Of a stretch of 64,000 nucleotides of DNA, positions 54,366 to 64,000 are shown piece after piece (within the stretch, counting starts at the first letter, position 1; each line of letters opens with the position of its first letter). The DNA comes from Platerodrilus igneus (taxonomy: Eukaryota; Arthropoda; Insecta; Coleoptera; Lycidae). Location: the NCBI GenBank assembly GCA_036346225.1, contig JARFIW010001104.1:6784001-6848000 (forward strand), given 5' to 3'. The notes beneath the pieces are model-generated. The model was not told the origin of the DNA. It was given only the letters and a program-made list of their open reading frames with translations, and ran no database searches. The position numbers and the translations under genes were made by a program.

Positions 54366-54405
54366 GTAGATCGATGATTAAGGTGTAAATTATCACCGAA
54401 ACGTA
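54366..54405 (+). ncRNA. Candidate hammerhead ribozyme-like motif
   Basis: CGATGA (54372-54377) is followed by a stem GGTG (54382-54385) / CACC (54394-54397) and GAAAC (54398-54402). The order matches the CUGANGA / stem II / GAAA core of hammerheads, which are known in Penelope-like elements. The first core base differs (C-GATGA in place of CTGATGA), so activity is uncertain. Confidence 0.45.
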
Positions 54406-54489
54406 CGATTTAATACAAATGATACACATTTAATGTTTTGTGTTTAATTTATGAGCGACTTTATCCCAAGAACCAAAAAACAAAATCTT

Positions 54490-54495
<6 letters not shown>

Positions 54496-54534
<39 letters not shown>
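54496..54534. repeat. (TA)n microsatellite
   Basis: A run of TA units lies between the Penelope-like element and the LTR element. Confidence 0.95.
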
Positions 54535-54536
<2 letters not shown>

Positions 54537-54539
<3 letters not shown>

Positions 54540-56620
54540 AGACAATAAAATTTTAGCCACCGTGTATATAGAAATAGAAGAAAATTAATTACGCACCGAA
54601 TTAATTAATTTATATAGTGGAAACGGACGAGTATTAAACGTATTTTTCTATATGTAAATTGGAATGTGAAAATTATATAAGGAAAATTTTAGAGTACATA
54701 AACAACTCAAGGATACGCATAGGTAGTTATAATTTCTTTTAATCAAACGCATGAAAGGAAAAAGGGACTTGCATGCATTAGAAAATCAATAATTTCAAAC
54801 GCAAATGTTGTTCGTTTTAAAAACCAACGTTTATACAAATACTGCAAAGGGGAGAATCTAGGAATTGTTATTTTCAAACGGTCGATTGTTTCAAGAAACA
54901 CCTGTTGATTAAATGTTACGTTCAGAGAACTGGAACGAACTTTAGCACAAAATTCCATAAAAATTGTTGCCAACGGTCAATTTGGATAAGCTGCTACATT
55001 AACCAGTACTTTAAAAAGTGAGTCGAATAAACGATCGATAATGTAAGACAGATAGAGAAGCAGATAAAGCAAGCGTTGGATAGAAGTCACGTAGGATATA
55101 CACGTGTATTTGTGAATGACAACTACAGTATCGATTTTCTGTAACTTAAGAGGGGTTTGAAAGGAGACAACAAATATGCGTAGAACAGAGATGGATAGCG
55201 GATAGGTGGAGCATTGTAACGACAGGAAATTATATCATTGGTTGATAGCCAGCAGTTTTCGAGAAGTGCTCATACGGTAAGGTAGGAAACGAAATTCTAT
55301 GTAAACAGCACGACGTAGGGGAGAAATTCTTCAGAAATTATAGTCGGTTACGTTCAAAATTTTAACAAGCCATTTCGAAAACAAGCTTTTCACATGAATC
55401 AGATTCCACTGAGGGGGTTTGGTATAATGTAAATAAACGAACGAGGATATTAAAGCTCTCTTTTTCTTTCGATTTAGATCTTGAATACGGGTTCAGACCT
55501 ACAAGAATAATAGTAAATGCTATTACCGTTGTGAATTATTGTGTGTGTGCAGTAAAGTTGCTTTAACATCTTATTAGAAATTATAGAAGCTGTAGTAGGG
55601 GACCGCAAGTTATAAAAGTAATTGCACGAGTTGGTGCTTATTTAAATAAAAGGTGCCGTTACTACGACAAAGTTATTAAATGGATGGATGATATTTGGGG
55701 TAAGCAGAACTGAAAGCAATTTGTATTCGTGAAATATCTGGTATGGAATGTTACTGTTGAGACGAATCTAATATCTTGCGAAGAACAGGAATGGTAACGG
55801 AGGTAGTGGATGGTGGGGATCTGTGGATCCTGGCCTCAGCGTAGTAGATGGACACATCGACGAGGGTTTCTGGTAACCATCTCCAGCGGTGACAAAGAGT
55901 GAAGGTGCCTCCAGGTAATAAATTTGAAATTTCTTCTTTTATATAAACATTTGTGGATATTTTTGTGTTGTGTGCTTGACTTATTGGTGGCGTATATATT
56001 GTTTTTAAAACTTGTTCAAAAAGGTACATGTGCAGTACAATTTAATAATTTTGAGTATTGAAAAAGGGTTTATTGATGATATATAAAAATTTATTCAGGC
56101 TATAAATTGTGGTTGTAAAGATTAAACGGGTCTGTAAATTTGTTTTCAATAATGCAAGGTTTAAAAAGCATTTACAAAAACTGGGTTATAATGAGCTCAC
56201 AATAGACCAGTATGAAGTCACATTAGGGTTACATGTGGGGCCCATCTACTCATATCTACTCGAATGTGTTTAAAATAATTTAAAAATCAAGAACTTTAAA
56301 GCATTTGATAATTGAACGGGTAATAGTTCTACCAAATCGTTTGTACTCATGTGTAAATATTTTATTTGTTAATATGTGTAAATAAAAAGGCTATATGGTT
56401 GTTGTATTAGCTTGGTAATTTCATTTGATGGGGTGTGAGTGTGAGAGGTATGTACGTGAAAATAGGTATTTAAGAAGAGGACGATTGCTGAGCTAGCCAG
56501 GGTGAGCCGAGAAATTCGAAGACGTCCAAATAAAAGGATAAGAAATTTAAAAAAATTTTTTTTTTGAAAATTTTATGTTGGCCCAGGAGTGGGCACGAAA
56601 TTTAAAAGAGTTCCACGGCA
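54537..56620 (+). repeat. TG1 5' LTR
   Basis: It starts TGTAGACAATAAAATTTTAGC and ends TTCCACGGCA (TG...CA). It matches 60173-62246 throughout with rare differences. At about 2.1 kb it is unusually long for an insect LTR. The short ORFs in it are not credible genes. Confidence 0.9.
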
Positions 56621-57086
56621 AATTTATGACGGTCCAACGCTGAGGCTCGAATTTTGGTGACTTCCACGGCAATTTTATGACCCGAAAGTGAGGCTCAAGT
56701 TCCAAATAAAATTTGAGATTTTTATTACAGGAAACTGGCGAGCTGAAAGAGAGTGTGTGTGTAGTATAAATTGGTGAATATTTTTGAGTGTGTGAGGAAG
56801 TGATTTGAACGTATGCAGAGAAAGTAGTGGTTAAGAAGACAAGGAGTTGAAATTGGAAGTGACGATAGTGCCTTATTTGAGAAATCAGGAAAAATCAGGA
56901 TAAAATTTGAGATTTTTATTACAGGACACTGGCGAGCTGAGAGAGAGTGTGTGTATAGTATAAATTGGTGAATATTTTTGAGTGTGTGAGGAAGTGATTT
57001 GAACGTATGCAGAGAAAGTAGTGGTTAAGAAGACAAGGAGTTGAAATTGGAAGCGACGATAGTGCCTTATTTGAGAAATCAGGAAA
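56621..57086 (+). repeat. TG1 leader with ~196-bp tandem duplication
   Basis: A block starting ATAAAATTTGAGATTTTTAT (56704) recurs at about 56900 with few changes, including GAAGTGATTTGAACGTATGC and GTGCCTTATTTGAGAAATC. The gag start follows directly. A convincing primer binding site was not found after the LTR. Confidence 0.8.
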
Positions 57087-58460
57087 AATGGAGGAAGCCG
57101 GATGTAGTAGGATCAGTCGAGGACGGAATCAGGAGACCAAGAAAATAAGATGATAATGAGGATGCTTGAAAGGATGAATCAGACATTAAGCGGAGTTAGA
57201 GAGGACTCAAATAGAAAGTTTGAGCAGATGAGTTTTGAATCGAATAGGAAATTTGATCAAATGAATGAGACATTAAGCGGGTTTAGATATGAATTGAACA
57301 GGAAGTTCGATCAAATTAGTGAAAAAATTGACAAATCGACGAGAGAATTTGCGGAATTTAAAAGTAGTTTAACGGTAAAAATAGGGGAAGTAGAAAATAG
57401 GGTAGATACAAATGAGCGTGATATAAGAGGTTTGAGTCAGGAAATGGTACAGTTACGGACGGAGGTGAGGATCTTCTGTGAAGATGAAATTAATGTTAAG
57501 ATGACTGAGGTAAACAGACTCATGTAGGGATCAATTAGGTAGGGTAGAGAGAAAAGTAAGTAGAATTGAACAAAATGTATCGACTGTAATGGAGGATGGT
57601 TCTAGATTTGTAACAAGGAATATGTCACTAGACCAACAGATGAAATTTTATGGGGAAAGCAGGGTGAATCCTCAAATTTTTATTAATAATACTAGATGTT
57701 TAGTATGTAATTTATTTGATGAACAGGCAAAGCTCAATATTGTAAAGGCATTACTGAAAAACGATGCTGAAGCCTGGTATAATCTGATAGGACAAGAGAT
57801 TGAGACATACAATAACTTTGAGGACAGATTTTTAAAGCACTACTGGAGCGACCACAGACCGGACCAAGTACGTGACGATGTGATAACGGGAAAATTTAAA
57901 GGGGAATATGCAGGAAGTAGGGAGCAATATGCTATACGAAAGAATAGCATAGCCAAGCAGTTGAATCCACCATTAACGGACCGACAAATTATAAATTACC
58001 TTTCACGACATTTTGAGGTTGAGGTTCGGCAACATGTGGCGTTGCAAAATATCGTCGATAGGGAGATGTTTTTGGAGTATCTGCAGAGGTATGGCGACGT
58101 AAGCAGTGGATGACCTCGGGAACCAAGGGAACGACAGGTAAACACGGTTAGGTTTGACAACAGAAGGGACAGCTATACAAGACGGGGGACAAATTTTCAT
58201 TATAATAACAGACAGAACTGGGAACCTAGAAGGATCTTTTTTAGGAGTAACAGTGTAGGTAGGGGACCTGCACCAAGACCGGGGGCAACGAGACAGAACA
58301 GATCGCCAGGCATAAGGGGACACAGACGACCAACAGGAGGGAAAGTGACAACACAAACAGAGCAGAGACGCCGCGGACATATGCTGAAGTGGTAGCAAGA
58401 CCAGCACCAAGTAGGGAGACCAGACCTGGACAGGATTTTTAGACGAGGACAAACTACTAG
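57087..58460 (+). pseudogene. TG1 gag
   Basis: It probably starts at the ATG at 57088 (MEEAGCSRISRGRNQ), with a shift near 57145. A coiled-coil region follows, with the heptad-like phrase NRKF(E/D)QM three times and NRKFDQISEKIDK (57150-57527). After another shift comes a retrotransposon Gag domain (LLKNDAEAWYNLIGQEI, FEDRFLKHYWSDHRPDQVRDDV; 57589-58113). The end is Arg/Gly-rich (58120-58400) instead of a zinc knuckle and may serve as the RNA-binding part. Three frame breaks are visible. Confidence 0.8.
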
Positions 58461-58468
58461 ACATCACT

Positions 58469-59173
58469 GTGTACAAATACGAACATCCGAAAAAATTTGT
58501 AAAAATAGAGGAAGAAGTTGGACCAGAAATAGAAGAAAATTTTTGTTTGCCTATAATTGATGTTAAAATTTTTGAGAAAAATTTAGGAGCGTTATTGGAT
58601 TCAGGAGCTGAGGCGAGTTTAGTATCGGAGGAATTCGTTAATGAAATTAAAGCAAAAGTGTGTGACAGAATAATGCCAATAAAAAGAGGTCACCTGGTAG
58701 CGTCAAATAAAAAGCGATTTGTTGTTGTAAATATTGTGGTTATTTTAACAGTAGAGTTAGGTTCAGTAAGCTGTGTGCAGTAATTTATAATTGTACTTGG
58801 GTTGAAGTTTAAAGGGATATTAGGGGTCGATTTTATGGTGAAGTTAGGAGCAGTAATACATATGGAGAGGAAAGTAGTTAGGATTGGGGATAGGATATTG
58901 CCCTGGAAGGCAAGTTATGAGGTCACAGAGGATGACATGGGGATATGTATTAATGTTATAGAGGTAGGTGAGGAAGAGGTGAAGGAGATCGACACAGGTG
59001 AATATAATGAAGAAAAGTTAAAAGAGGTACAATTGGTAGGGAACGAAGAGTCTGAACTAGTAGAGAAAGAGTCAAGCGCAGCATTAGTAGTGAATAAAGA
59101 GTTTGAATTAATAGTAGTAAAGGCGAACGCAGCATTATGTTACACACAAGAGTTAAAAGTAGGCATAAGTTAG
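58469..59173 (+). pseudogene. TG1 aspartic protease
   Basis: The retropepsin active site LGALLDSGAEASLVSEEFV (near 58590) and the second motif GILGVDFMVKLGAVI (near 58812) are in one phase, separated by a single stop at 58783. A Glu/Lys-rich tail follows. No RT follows the protease, where Ty3/gypsy elements would have it. Confidence 0.82.
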
Positions 59174-60172
59174 ATAAGTGGCAAAGATAATTTTGATAAG
59201 TTGGATTTAGGAGATTTTTGCGTTGTAAATATAGTACACATAGAGTCTAGAAGAGATGAAGGATATTCTTTAGAGGGAAAAGATGAAGATGTTAAGGTAG
59301 TATTGTTTGGTTTGTCCGCATCAAAGGGAATAATAGTGAGTGAGAAACGACAGGTATAGAGACAGAGGAATAAATATTTAAAAGTCAGAATAGTAAGGAT
59401 AGTTTTATGTTAGGTGAAGTAATAGGGATGATACGTATAGAAATAGAAGAAGGAAAAATAGGGATGAAGTTTATTAAGATTGTCAGGAGAAAGACATGGA
59501 GGATCAAGAAAAGAGTCAGATTTAAATAAAGAGATGACGTAATAGATGAAAATATAATAATAGATGAATAGTTAGAGTTGGATTTAAATATATAGGGATA
59601 GAGATAGGTGTATATAGAAAAGTAGAATTAAGAATAACAGAAATATGGGAAGATAGATAGAAGTAGATATAGAGATAAGTGTATAGTTAGTATAATAAAT
59701 AGATAGTGATAGTAATAAGTAATGTTAAAGATAAAGGTGGGACATAAGTAGAAGAAACTTACATAAAAGTGAAGATAGGTAGAAAAGTATAAAAGTGAGG
59801 TACTTAAAGAGTCAATAGTCGACAAAAGGTAAAGGGAAATAAATAAAAATAGAGGGTGAAGAATTAGAGATAGAGAGAGAAATAGTTAGTTAACAAGTAG
59901 TGATAGGTGTGAATAGTTAGTTATAGATAAAGGTAGGTGTAGATAGATAGAAATAATTAGAGATAGATAAAAATAAGTAGAAATAGGTAGATAAGGAGTG
60001 ATAGATTGGATAAATAGGTATAGGTAGTGTTAGGTGAGTAGATAGGTGTATAGAAATATCATGTAAGATTAGGTAGTAGGATTTAGCTCATATTTAAATT
60101 CAAGAAAACGTAGGTGAGTTTTTTTTTAATTGAAATAGTAAAATTATGTTGTGGATTTAACGGTTAAATAGG
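59174..60172 (+). other. TG1 purine-rich non-coding filler
   Basis: About 1 kb is dominated by A and G with T, with repeated AGATAGA, GTAGATA and AATAGGTAG phrases and few C. No coding frame and no RT, RNase H or integrase motifs are visible in any frame. It replaces the expected pol region. Confidence 0.7.
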
Positions 60173-62246
60173 TGTAGACAATAAAATTTTAGCAACCGTG
60201 TATATAGAAATAGGAGCAAATTAATTACGCGCCGAATTAATTAATTTATATAAAGGAAACGGACGAGTATTAAAGGTATTTTCCTATATGTAAATTGGAA
60301 TGTGAAAATTATATAAGAAAAATTTTAAAGTACATAAACAACTCAAGGATACGCATAGGCAATTATAATTTCTTTTAATCAAATGCATGAAAGCAAAAAG
60401 AAAGCTTGCATGCATTAGAAAATCAATAATTTCAAACGCAAATGTTGTTCGTTTTAAAAGCCAACGTTTATACAAATACTACGAAGGAGAAAATCTAGGA
60501 ATTGTTATTTTCAAACGGTCGATTGTTTCAAGAAACACCTGTTGATTAAATATTACGTTCAGGGAACTGGAACGAACGTTAGCACAAAATTCCATAAAAA
60601 TTGTTGCCAACGGTCAATTTGGATAAGCTGCTACATTAACCAGTACTTTAAAAAGTGAGTCGAATAAACGATCGATAATGTAAGACAGATAGAGAAGCAG
60701 ATAAAGCAAGCGTAGGATAGAAGTCACGTAGGATATACACGTGTATTTGTGAAAGACGACTACAATATCTATTTTCTGTAACTTAAGAGGGGTTTGAAAG
60801 GAGACAACAAATATGCGTAGAACAGAGATGGATAGCGGATAGGTGGAGCATTGTAACGACAGAAAATTATATCATTGGTTGATAGCCAGCAGTTTTCGAG
60901 AAGTGCTCATACGGTAAGGTAGGAAACGAAATTCTATGTAAACAGCACGACGTAGGTGAGAAATTCTTCAGAAATTATAGTCGGTTACGTTCAAAATTTT
61001 AACAAGCCGCTTCGAAAACAAGCTTTTCACATGAATCAGATTCCACTGAGGGGTTTGGTATAATATAAATAAACGAACGAGGATATTAAAGCTCTTTTTT
61101 TCTTTCGATTTAGATCTTGAATACGGGTTCAGACCTACAAGAATAATAGTAAATGCTATTGCCGTTGTGAATTATTGTGTGTGTGCAGTAAAGTTGCTTT
61201 AACTTCCTAATAGAAATTATAAAAACTGTAGTAGCGGACCGCAAGTTATAAAAGTGATTGCACGAGTTGGTGCTTATTTAAATAAAAGGTGCCGTTACTA
61301 CGACAAAGTTATTAAATGGATGGATGATATTTGGGGTAAGCAGAACTGAAAGCAATTTGTATGCGTGAAATATCTGGTATGGAATGTTACTGTTGAGACG
61401 AATCTAATATCTTGCGAAGAACAGGAATGGTAACGGAGGTAGTGGATGGTGGGGATCTGTGGATCCTGGCCTCAGCGTAGTAGATGGACACATCGACGAG
61501 GGTTTCTGGTAACCATCTCTAGCGGTGACAAAGAGTGAAGGTGTCTCCAGGTAATAAATTTGAAATTTCTGTTTTTATATAAACATTTGTGGATATTTTT
61601 GTGTTGTGTGTTTGACTTATTGGTGGCGTATATATTGTTTTTAAAACTTGTTCAAAAAGGTACATGTGCAGGACAATTTAATAATTTTGAGTATTGAAAA
61701 AGGGTTTATTGATGATATATAAAAATTTATTCAGGCTATAAATTGTGGTTGTAAGGAGTAAACGGGTCTGTAAATTTGTTTTCAATAATGCAAGGTTTAA
61801 AAAGCATTTACAAAAACTGGTTTATAATGAGCTCACAATAGACCAGTATGAAGTCACATTAGGGTTACATGTGGGGTCCATCTACTCATATCTACTCGAA
61901 TGTGTTTAAAATAATTTAAAAATCAAGGACTTTAAAGCATTTGATAATTGAGCGGGTAATAATTGTACCAAACCATTTGTACTCATATGTAAATACTTTA
62001 TCTGTTAATATGGGTTGTATGGTTGTTGTATTAGTTTGGTAATTTCATTTGACGGTGTGTGAGTGTGACAGAGGTATGTACGTAAAAATAGGTATTCAAG
62101 AAGAGGCCGATTGCTGAGCTAGCCAGGGTGAGCCGAGAAATTCGAAGGCGTCCAAATAAAAGGGTAAGAAATTTAAAAAAATTTTGTTTTTGAAAATTTT
62201 ATGTTGGCCCAGGAATGGACACGAAATTTAAAAGAGTTCCACGGCA
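60173..62246 (+). repeat. TG1 3' LTR
   Basis: Direct repeat of 54537-56620, 2,074 bp. It is preceded by AGTAAAATTATGTTGTGG...AATAGG without a clear polypurine tract, and followed by AT and then (TA)n. Confidence 0.9.
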
Positions 62247-62280
62247 ATATGCATATATATATATATATATATATATATTG
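62247..62280. repeat. (TA)n microsatellite
   Basis: ATATGCATATATAT... directly follows the 3' LTR. With the tract at 54496-54534 it brackets TG1. Confidence 0.9.
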
Positions 62281-63100
62281 CTGTGTTAATAGAGTCATTT
62301 AGGGGTAGTTAGGACCAAGAGTATAGCGCACTCCACATAAAATACATAAGGGATCAGAAAACAACACAGTTTTTTGAAGAAAACTAGAAATACGATGATT
62401 ATACTGAAAAGTAAATAACAACGCCCTGTATATAAATAATAATCCTAATTAATTCAGTCAATGAAAAAAATATTTTAAAGATTTATTTGAATAAAACAAA
62501 TCCGCAAGTCGTTAAATAACATAAATGCAAGCAGAAACGCGACACGCGTGGATAACTCAACATTATTAATTAATTAATTAATACAAGCAGGTTTAATAAT
62601 GCGTAGGATGGAAAACGCAGATAATTTAATTCATACATTGTATTTCGTCTACGTGCCTAGAGAATTAAAATCGATACCTGATTTATTAGAAACAAACAAA
62701 GCATGTTTATTAAAAATTAAAGTTCACCAAATTTATTTAAACAAACAACGGTTTACGTATTTAAAAGTATGAAAATCCAAGCGAATTAATGCTATTAAAT
62801 TGAAATCGTACGTGACAAGGGAAACGCGTTGATGTTAATATACAACCATAACACCATAGAATATCCGAAAACCTAGTTTATACAAACAGTGAACTTTGCG
62901 CTTGTCAATAGATAAACGATGCATTTAAATATGACCGAATTTGTAAACAAATCAGTTCATCATAAAGTAAAGTACAGTTCACGTCTTTGAAAACTAAAGT
63001 ATCCACGTTAAGTGAGTAATTGTGAAATGGAAAATAATACCACTGAATATGAAAATTAATGGTTTGCCGTTTTACACTTAGATAAAAAACGACTTAGTTG
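62281..63100. other. AT-rich sequence, no gene recognised
   Basis: It contains an (ATTA)n-like run at 62565-62582. Nothing else is identifiable. Confidence 0.5.
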
Positions 63101-63670
63101 ACTTTAGGACTAGTTAGTATTTCTTTTTTTTGGTTTTTTGGTTTTGGTTACCACAGTTTGTAGTACATCGTTTCTTTTACCAGTGCTCTTCCTATCGTTC
63201 TCCCTTGTTGTCCCTTTGTTTACTTGAGGCTCGACTTTTGGGTCCTGTTTTGGTTTGCACTGTTGGTTTTCTTCCTCGTTCCTTTTCTTCTCTTGAGGTT
63301 GATAAGCTTACTGTTTCTTCTGAAAAACATCCGTTCTTTGACAACTCCGCAGTGCTGAGGCCGTTCCACCTTAGTCTTCCTTGATTGCTTATTACCCGTC
63401 TTCCCTTCCTTCTTTTTTCTTCTCTTTCTCTCTTTCTATTATTGGTCCTTTGAGCCGGATTTTGTTTGGTGTCTGTTTTTGATTTCTTTTCTATCCGGAA
63501 TTTGTTGCGGTCGCTCTTGTTGATATTTCGGGGGGGAGAGTCTCTTTCTTTTTCTGTGTTTTTGTTGTTTCCGGAAGGAATGTTCTTTTAGTTTAAAGCG
63601 ATTTTTTTTCTTTTTCGTTTTGTTTGGGTTTTTCTTCTTTGGTTTTTTGGTCCTGCCCATTCCCGTAGTT
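63101..63670 (-). other. A-rich minus-strand stretch, possible retroelement ORF remnant
   Basis: The plus strand is made almost only of T, G and C; the minus strand is correspondingly A-rich and encodes a 73-codon Lys/Arg-rich ORF (63439-63660, MGRTKKPKKKNPNKTKKKKN). Such a strand bias is seen in some LINE ORF1 regions. No domain is recognisable, and the basic ORF may simply reflect composition. Confidence 0.3.
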
Positions 63671-64000
63671 TTGTTTCCTAACCAAACCTGTTAATTTTGC
63701 TGGCGGGAGGGATTTGTTACGTTTATTTTCGGGATAAATTAAATACCCCTTTTTCGCTTGTTAATTCATAAGCCCGCTTTACAATAATTTTGTTAAATCG
63801 ATTCCGTTGCTATTGTTAAATCCTTCATCAACATCCTTTACATTTTATCTATTTATAATAAATATGCTTTCTAATAATTCCTCAACTTAAATCTAGTTGC
63901 TTTGAAACGACAAGTTTAGGATAAAATTTAAATAGTCAATACCTTGCTTTAGGTATGTTAATTTGTGAAATAATCCGATAACGTATAACTGCTTTTTCTT
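63671..64000. other. Unassigned AT-rich end of window
   Basis: 63705-63960 resembles 43906-44130 (GTTACGTTTATTTTCGG, ATAAATTAAATACCCC, TTAATTCAT). No gene is recognised. Confidence 0.4.

Larger units (their letters stand above)
52268..54496 (+). mobile_element. Penelope-like element
   Basis: This element of about 2.2 kb is bordered on both sides by (TA)n. It encodes RT and GIY-YIG domains in the Penelope order. The 22-mer at 52304-52325 (AGAAAAGATTTTGTTTTTTG plus GT) recurs as an exact reverse complement at 54472-54493, so one end is an inverted copy of the other, as often seen in Penelope elements. It is 5'-truncated, as no N-terminal region precedes the RT. Confidence 0.85.
54537..62246 (+). 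mobile_element. LTR element with gag and protease only (TG1)
   Basis: Two direct copies of a ~2.08-kb LTR enclose 3.55 kb. The interior encodes a Gag-like protein and a retropepsin; no RT, RNase H or integrase motif is present in any frame. The LTR copies are nearly identical, so insertion was recent and must have relied on enzymes supplied in trans. Both outer flanks are (TA)n. Confidence 0.85.

Noticed and set aside
54743..54973. Conserved ORF in both TG1 LTR copies
   Set aside because: It is duplicated only because it lies in the LTR; composition is ordinary and no domain is seen.

Overview
The window looks like a eukaryotic, most likely insect, repeat-rich locus. It is AT-rich, has no bacterial gene organisation, and almost every recognisable coding region belongs to a transposable element (TE) family typical of arthropods: errantivirus-like and other Ty3/gypsy LTR elements, R1/I-group and RTE-type LINEs, a Penelope-like element with a GIY-YIG domain, a tRNA-derived SINE, a foldback element and a MITE. 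I recognise no certain host gene. Species cannot be named from the sequence.

Layout. Positions 1-5246 are AT-rich sequence with local tandem repeats and two dispersed repeats. Positions 5247-43186 form one nested stack, in which each level can be closed by matching flanks or target site duplications (TSDs). A foldback element FB1 (5256-43177, 9-bp TSD) is split by a SINE pair. The second SINE is split by a minus-strand Ty3/gypsy-like element G1 (6815-42203). G1 is split twice: by a plus-strand errantivirus-like element E1 (8810-32793, TSD CGCT) and by an RTE-type LINE block (34149-39573, TSD GACCTGCA). The leader of E1 is split by a plus-strand LINE, here LINE-P (9491-24307, TSD AGAACCCAAA). 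LINE-P is split by a minus-strand LINE, here LINE-C (12612-20032, TSD GGACATCTACCGACA). Two small retroposed elements sit in the G1 gag region and in the RTE block.

Positions 43187-52222 are AT-rich with CA-microsatellite-bearing repeats, a MITE and a second copy of a ~0.65-kb repeat. A Penelope-like element (52268-54496) and an LTR element with ~2.1-kb LTRs carrying only gag and protease (54537-62246) follow, both bordered by (TA)n tracts. The remainder to 64000 is unassigned apart from an A-rich minus-strand stretch.

Points of biological interest. (i) The stack itself gives a relative chronology. (ii) Once LINE-C is mentally removed, LINE-P has three tightly overlapping ORFs: a zinc-knuckle ORF1, an unrecognised Thr/His/Asn-rich middle ORF, and an endonuclease-RT ORF2. 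(iii) The SINE shares a 30-nt hairpin with the 3' end of LINE-C in the same sense, suggesting that LINE machinery of this type mobilised it. (iv) A 140-nt patch copied from the nearby G1 integrase sits at the 5' junction of LINE-P. (v) Hammerhead-like motifs appear in the Penelope-like element and in a dispersed retroposon family. Nearly all reading frames are broken by single-base shifts, even in the youngest elements, so either decay or uncorrected long-read errors must be considered. All comparisons were made by eye.
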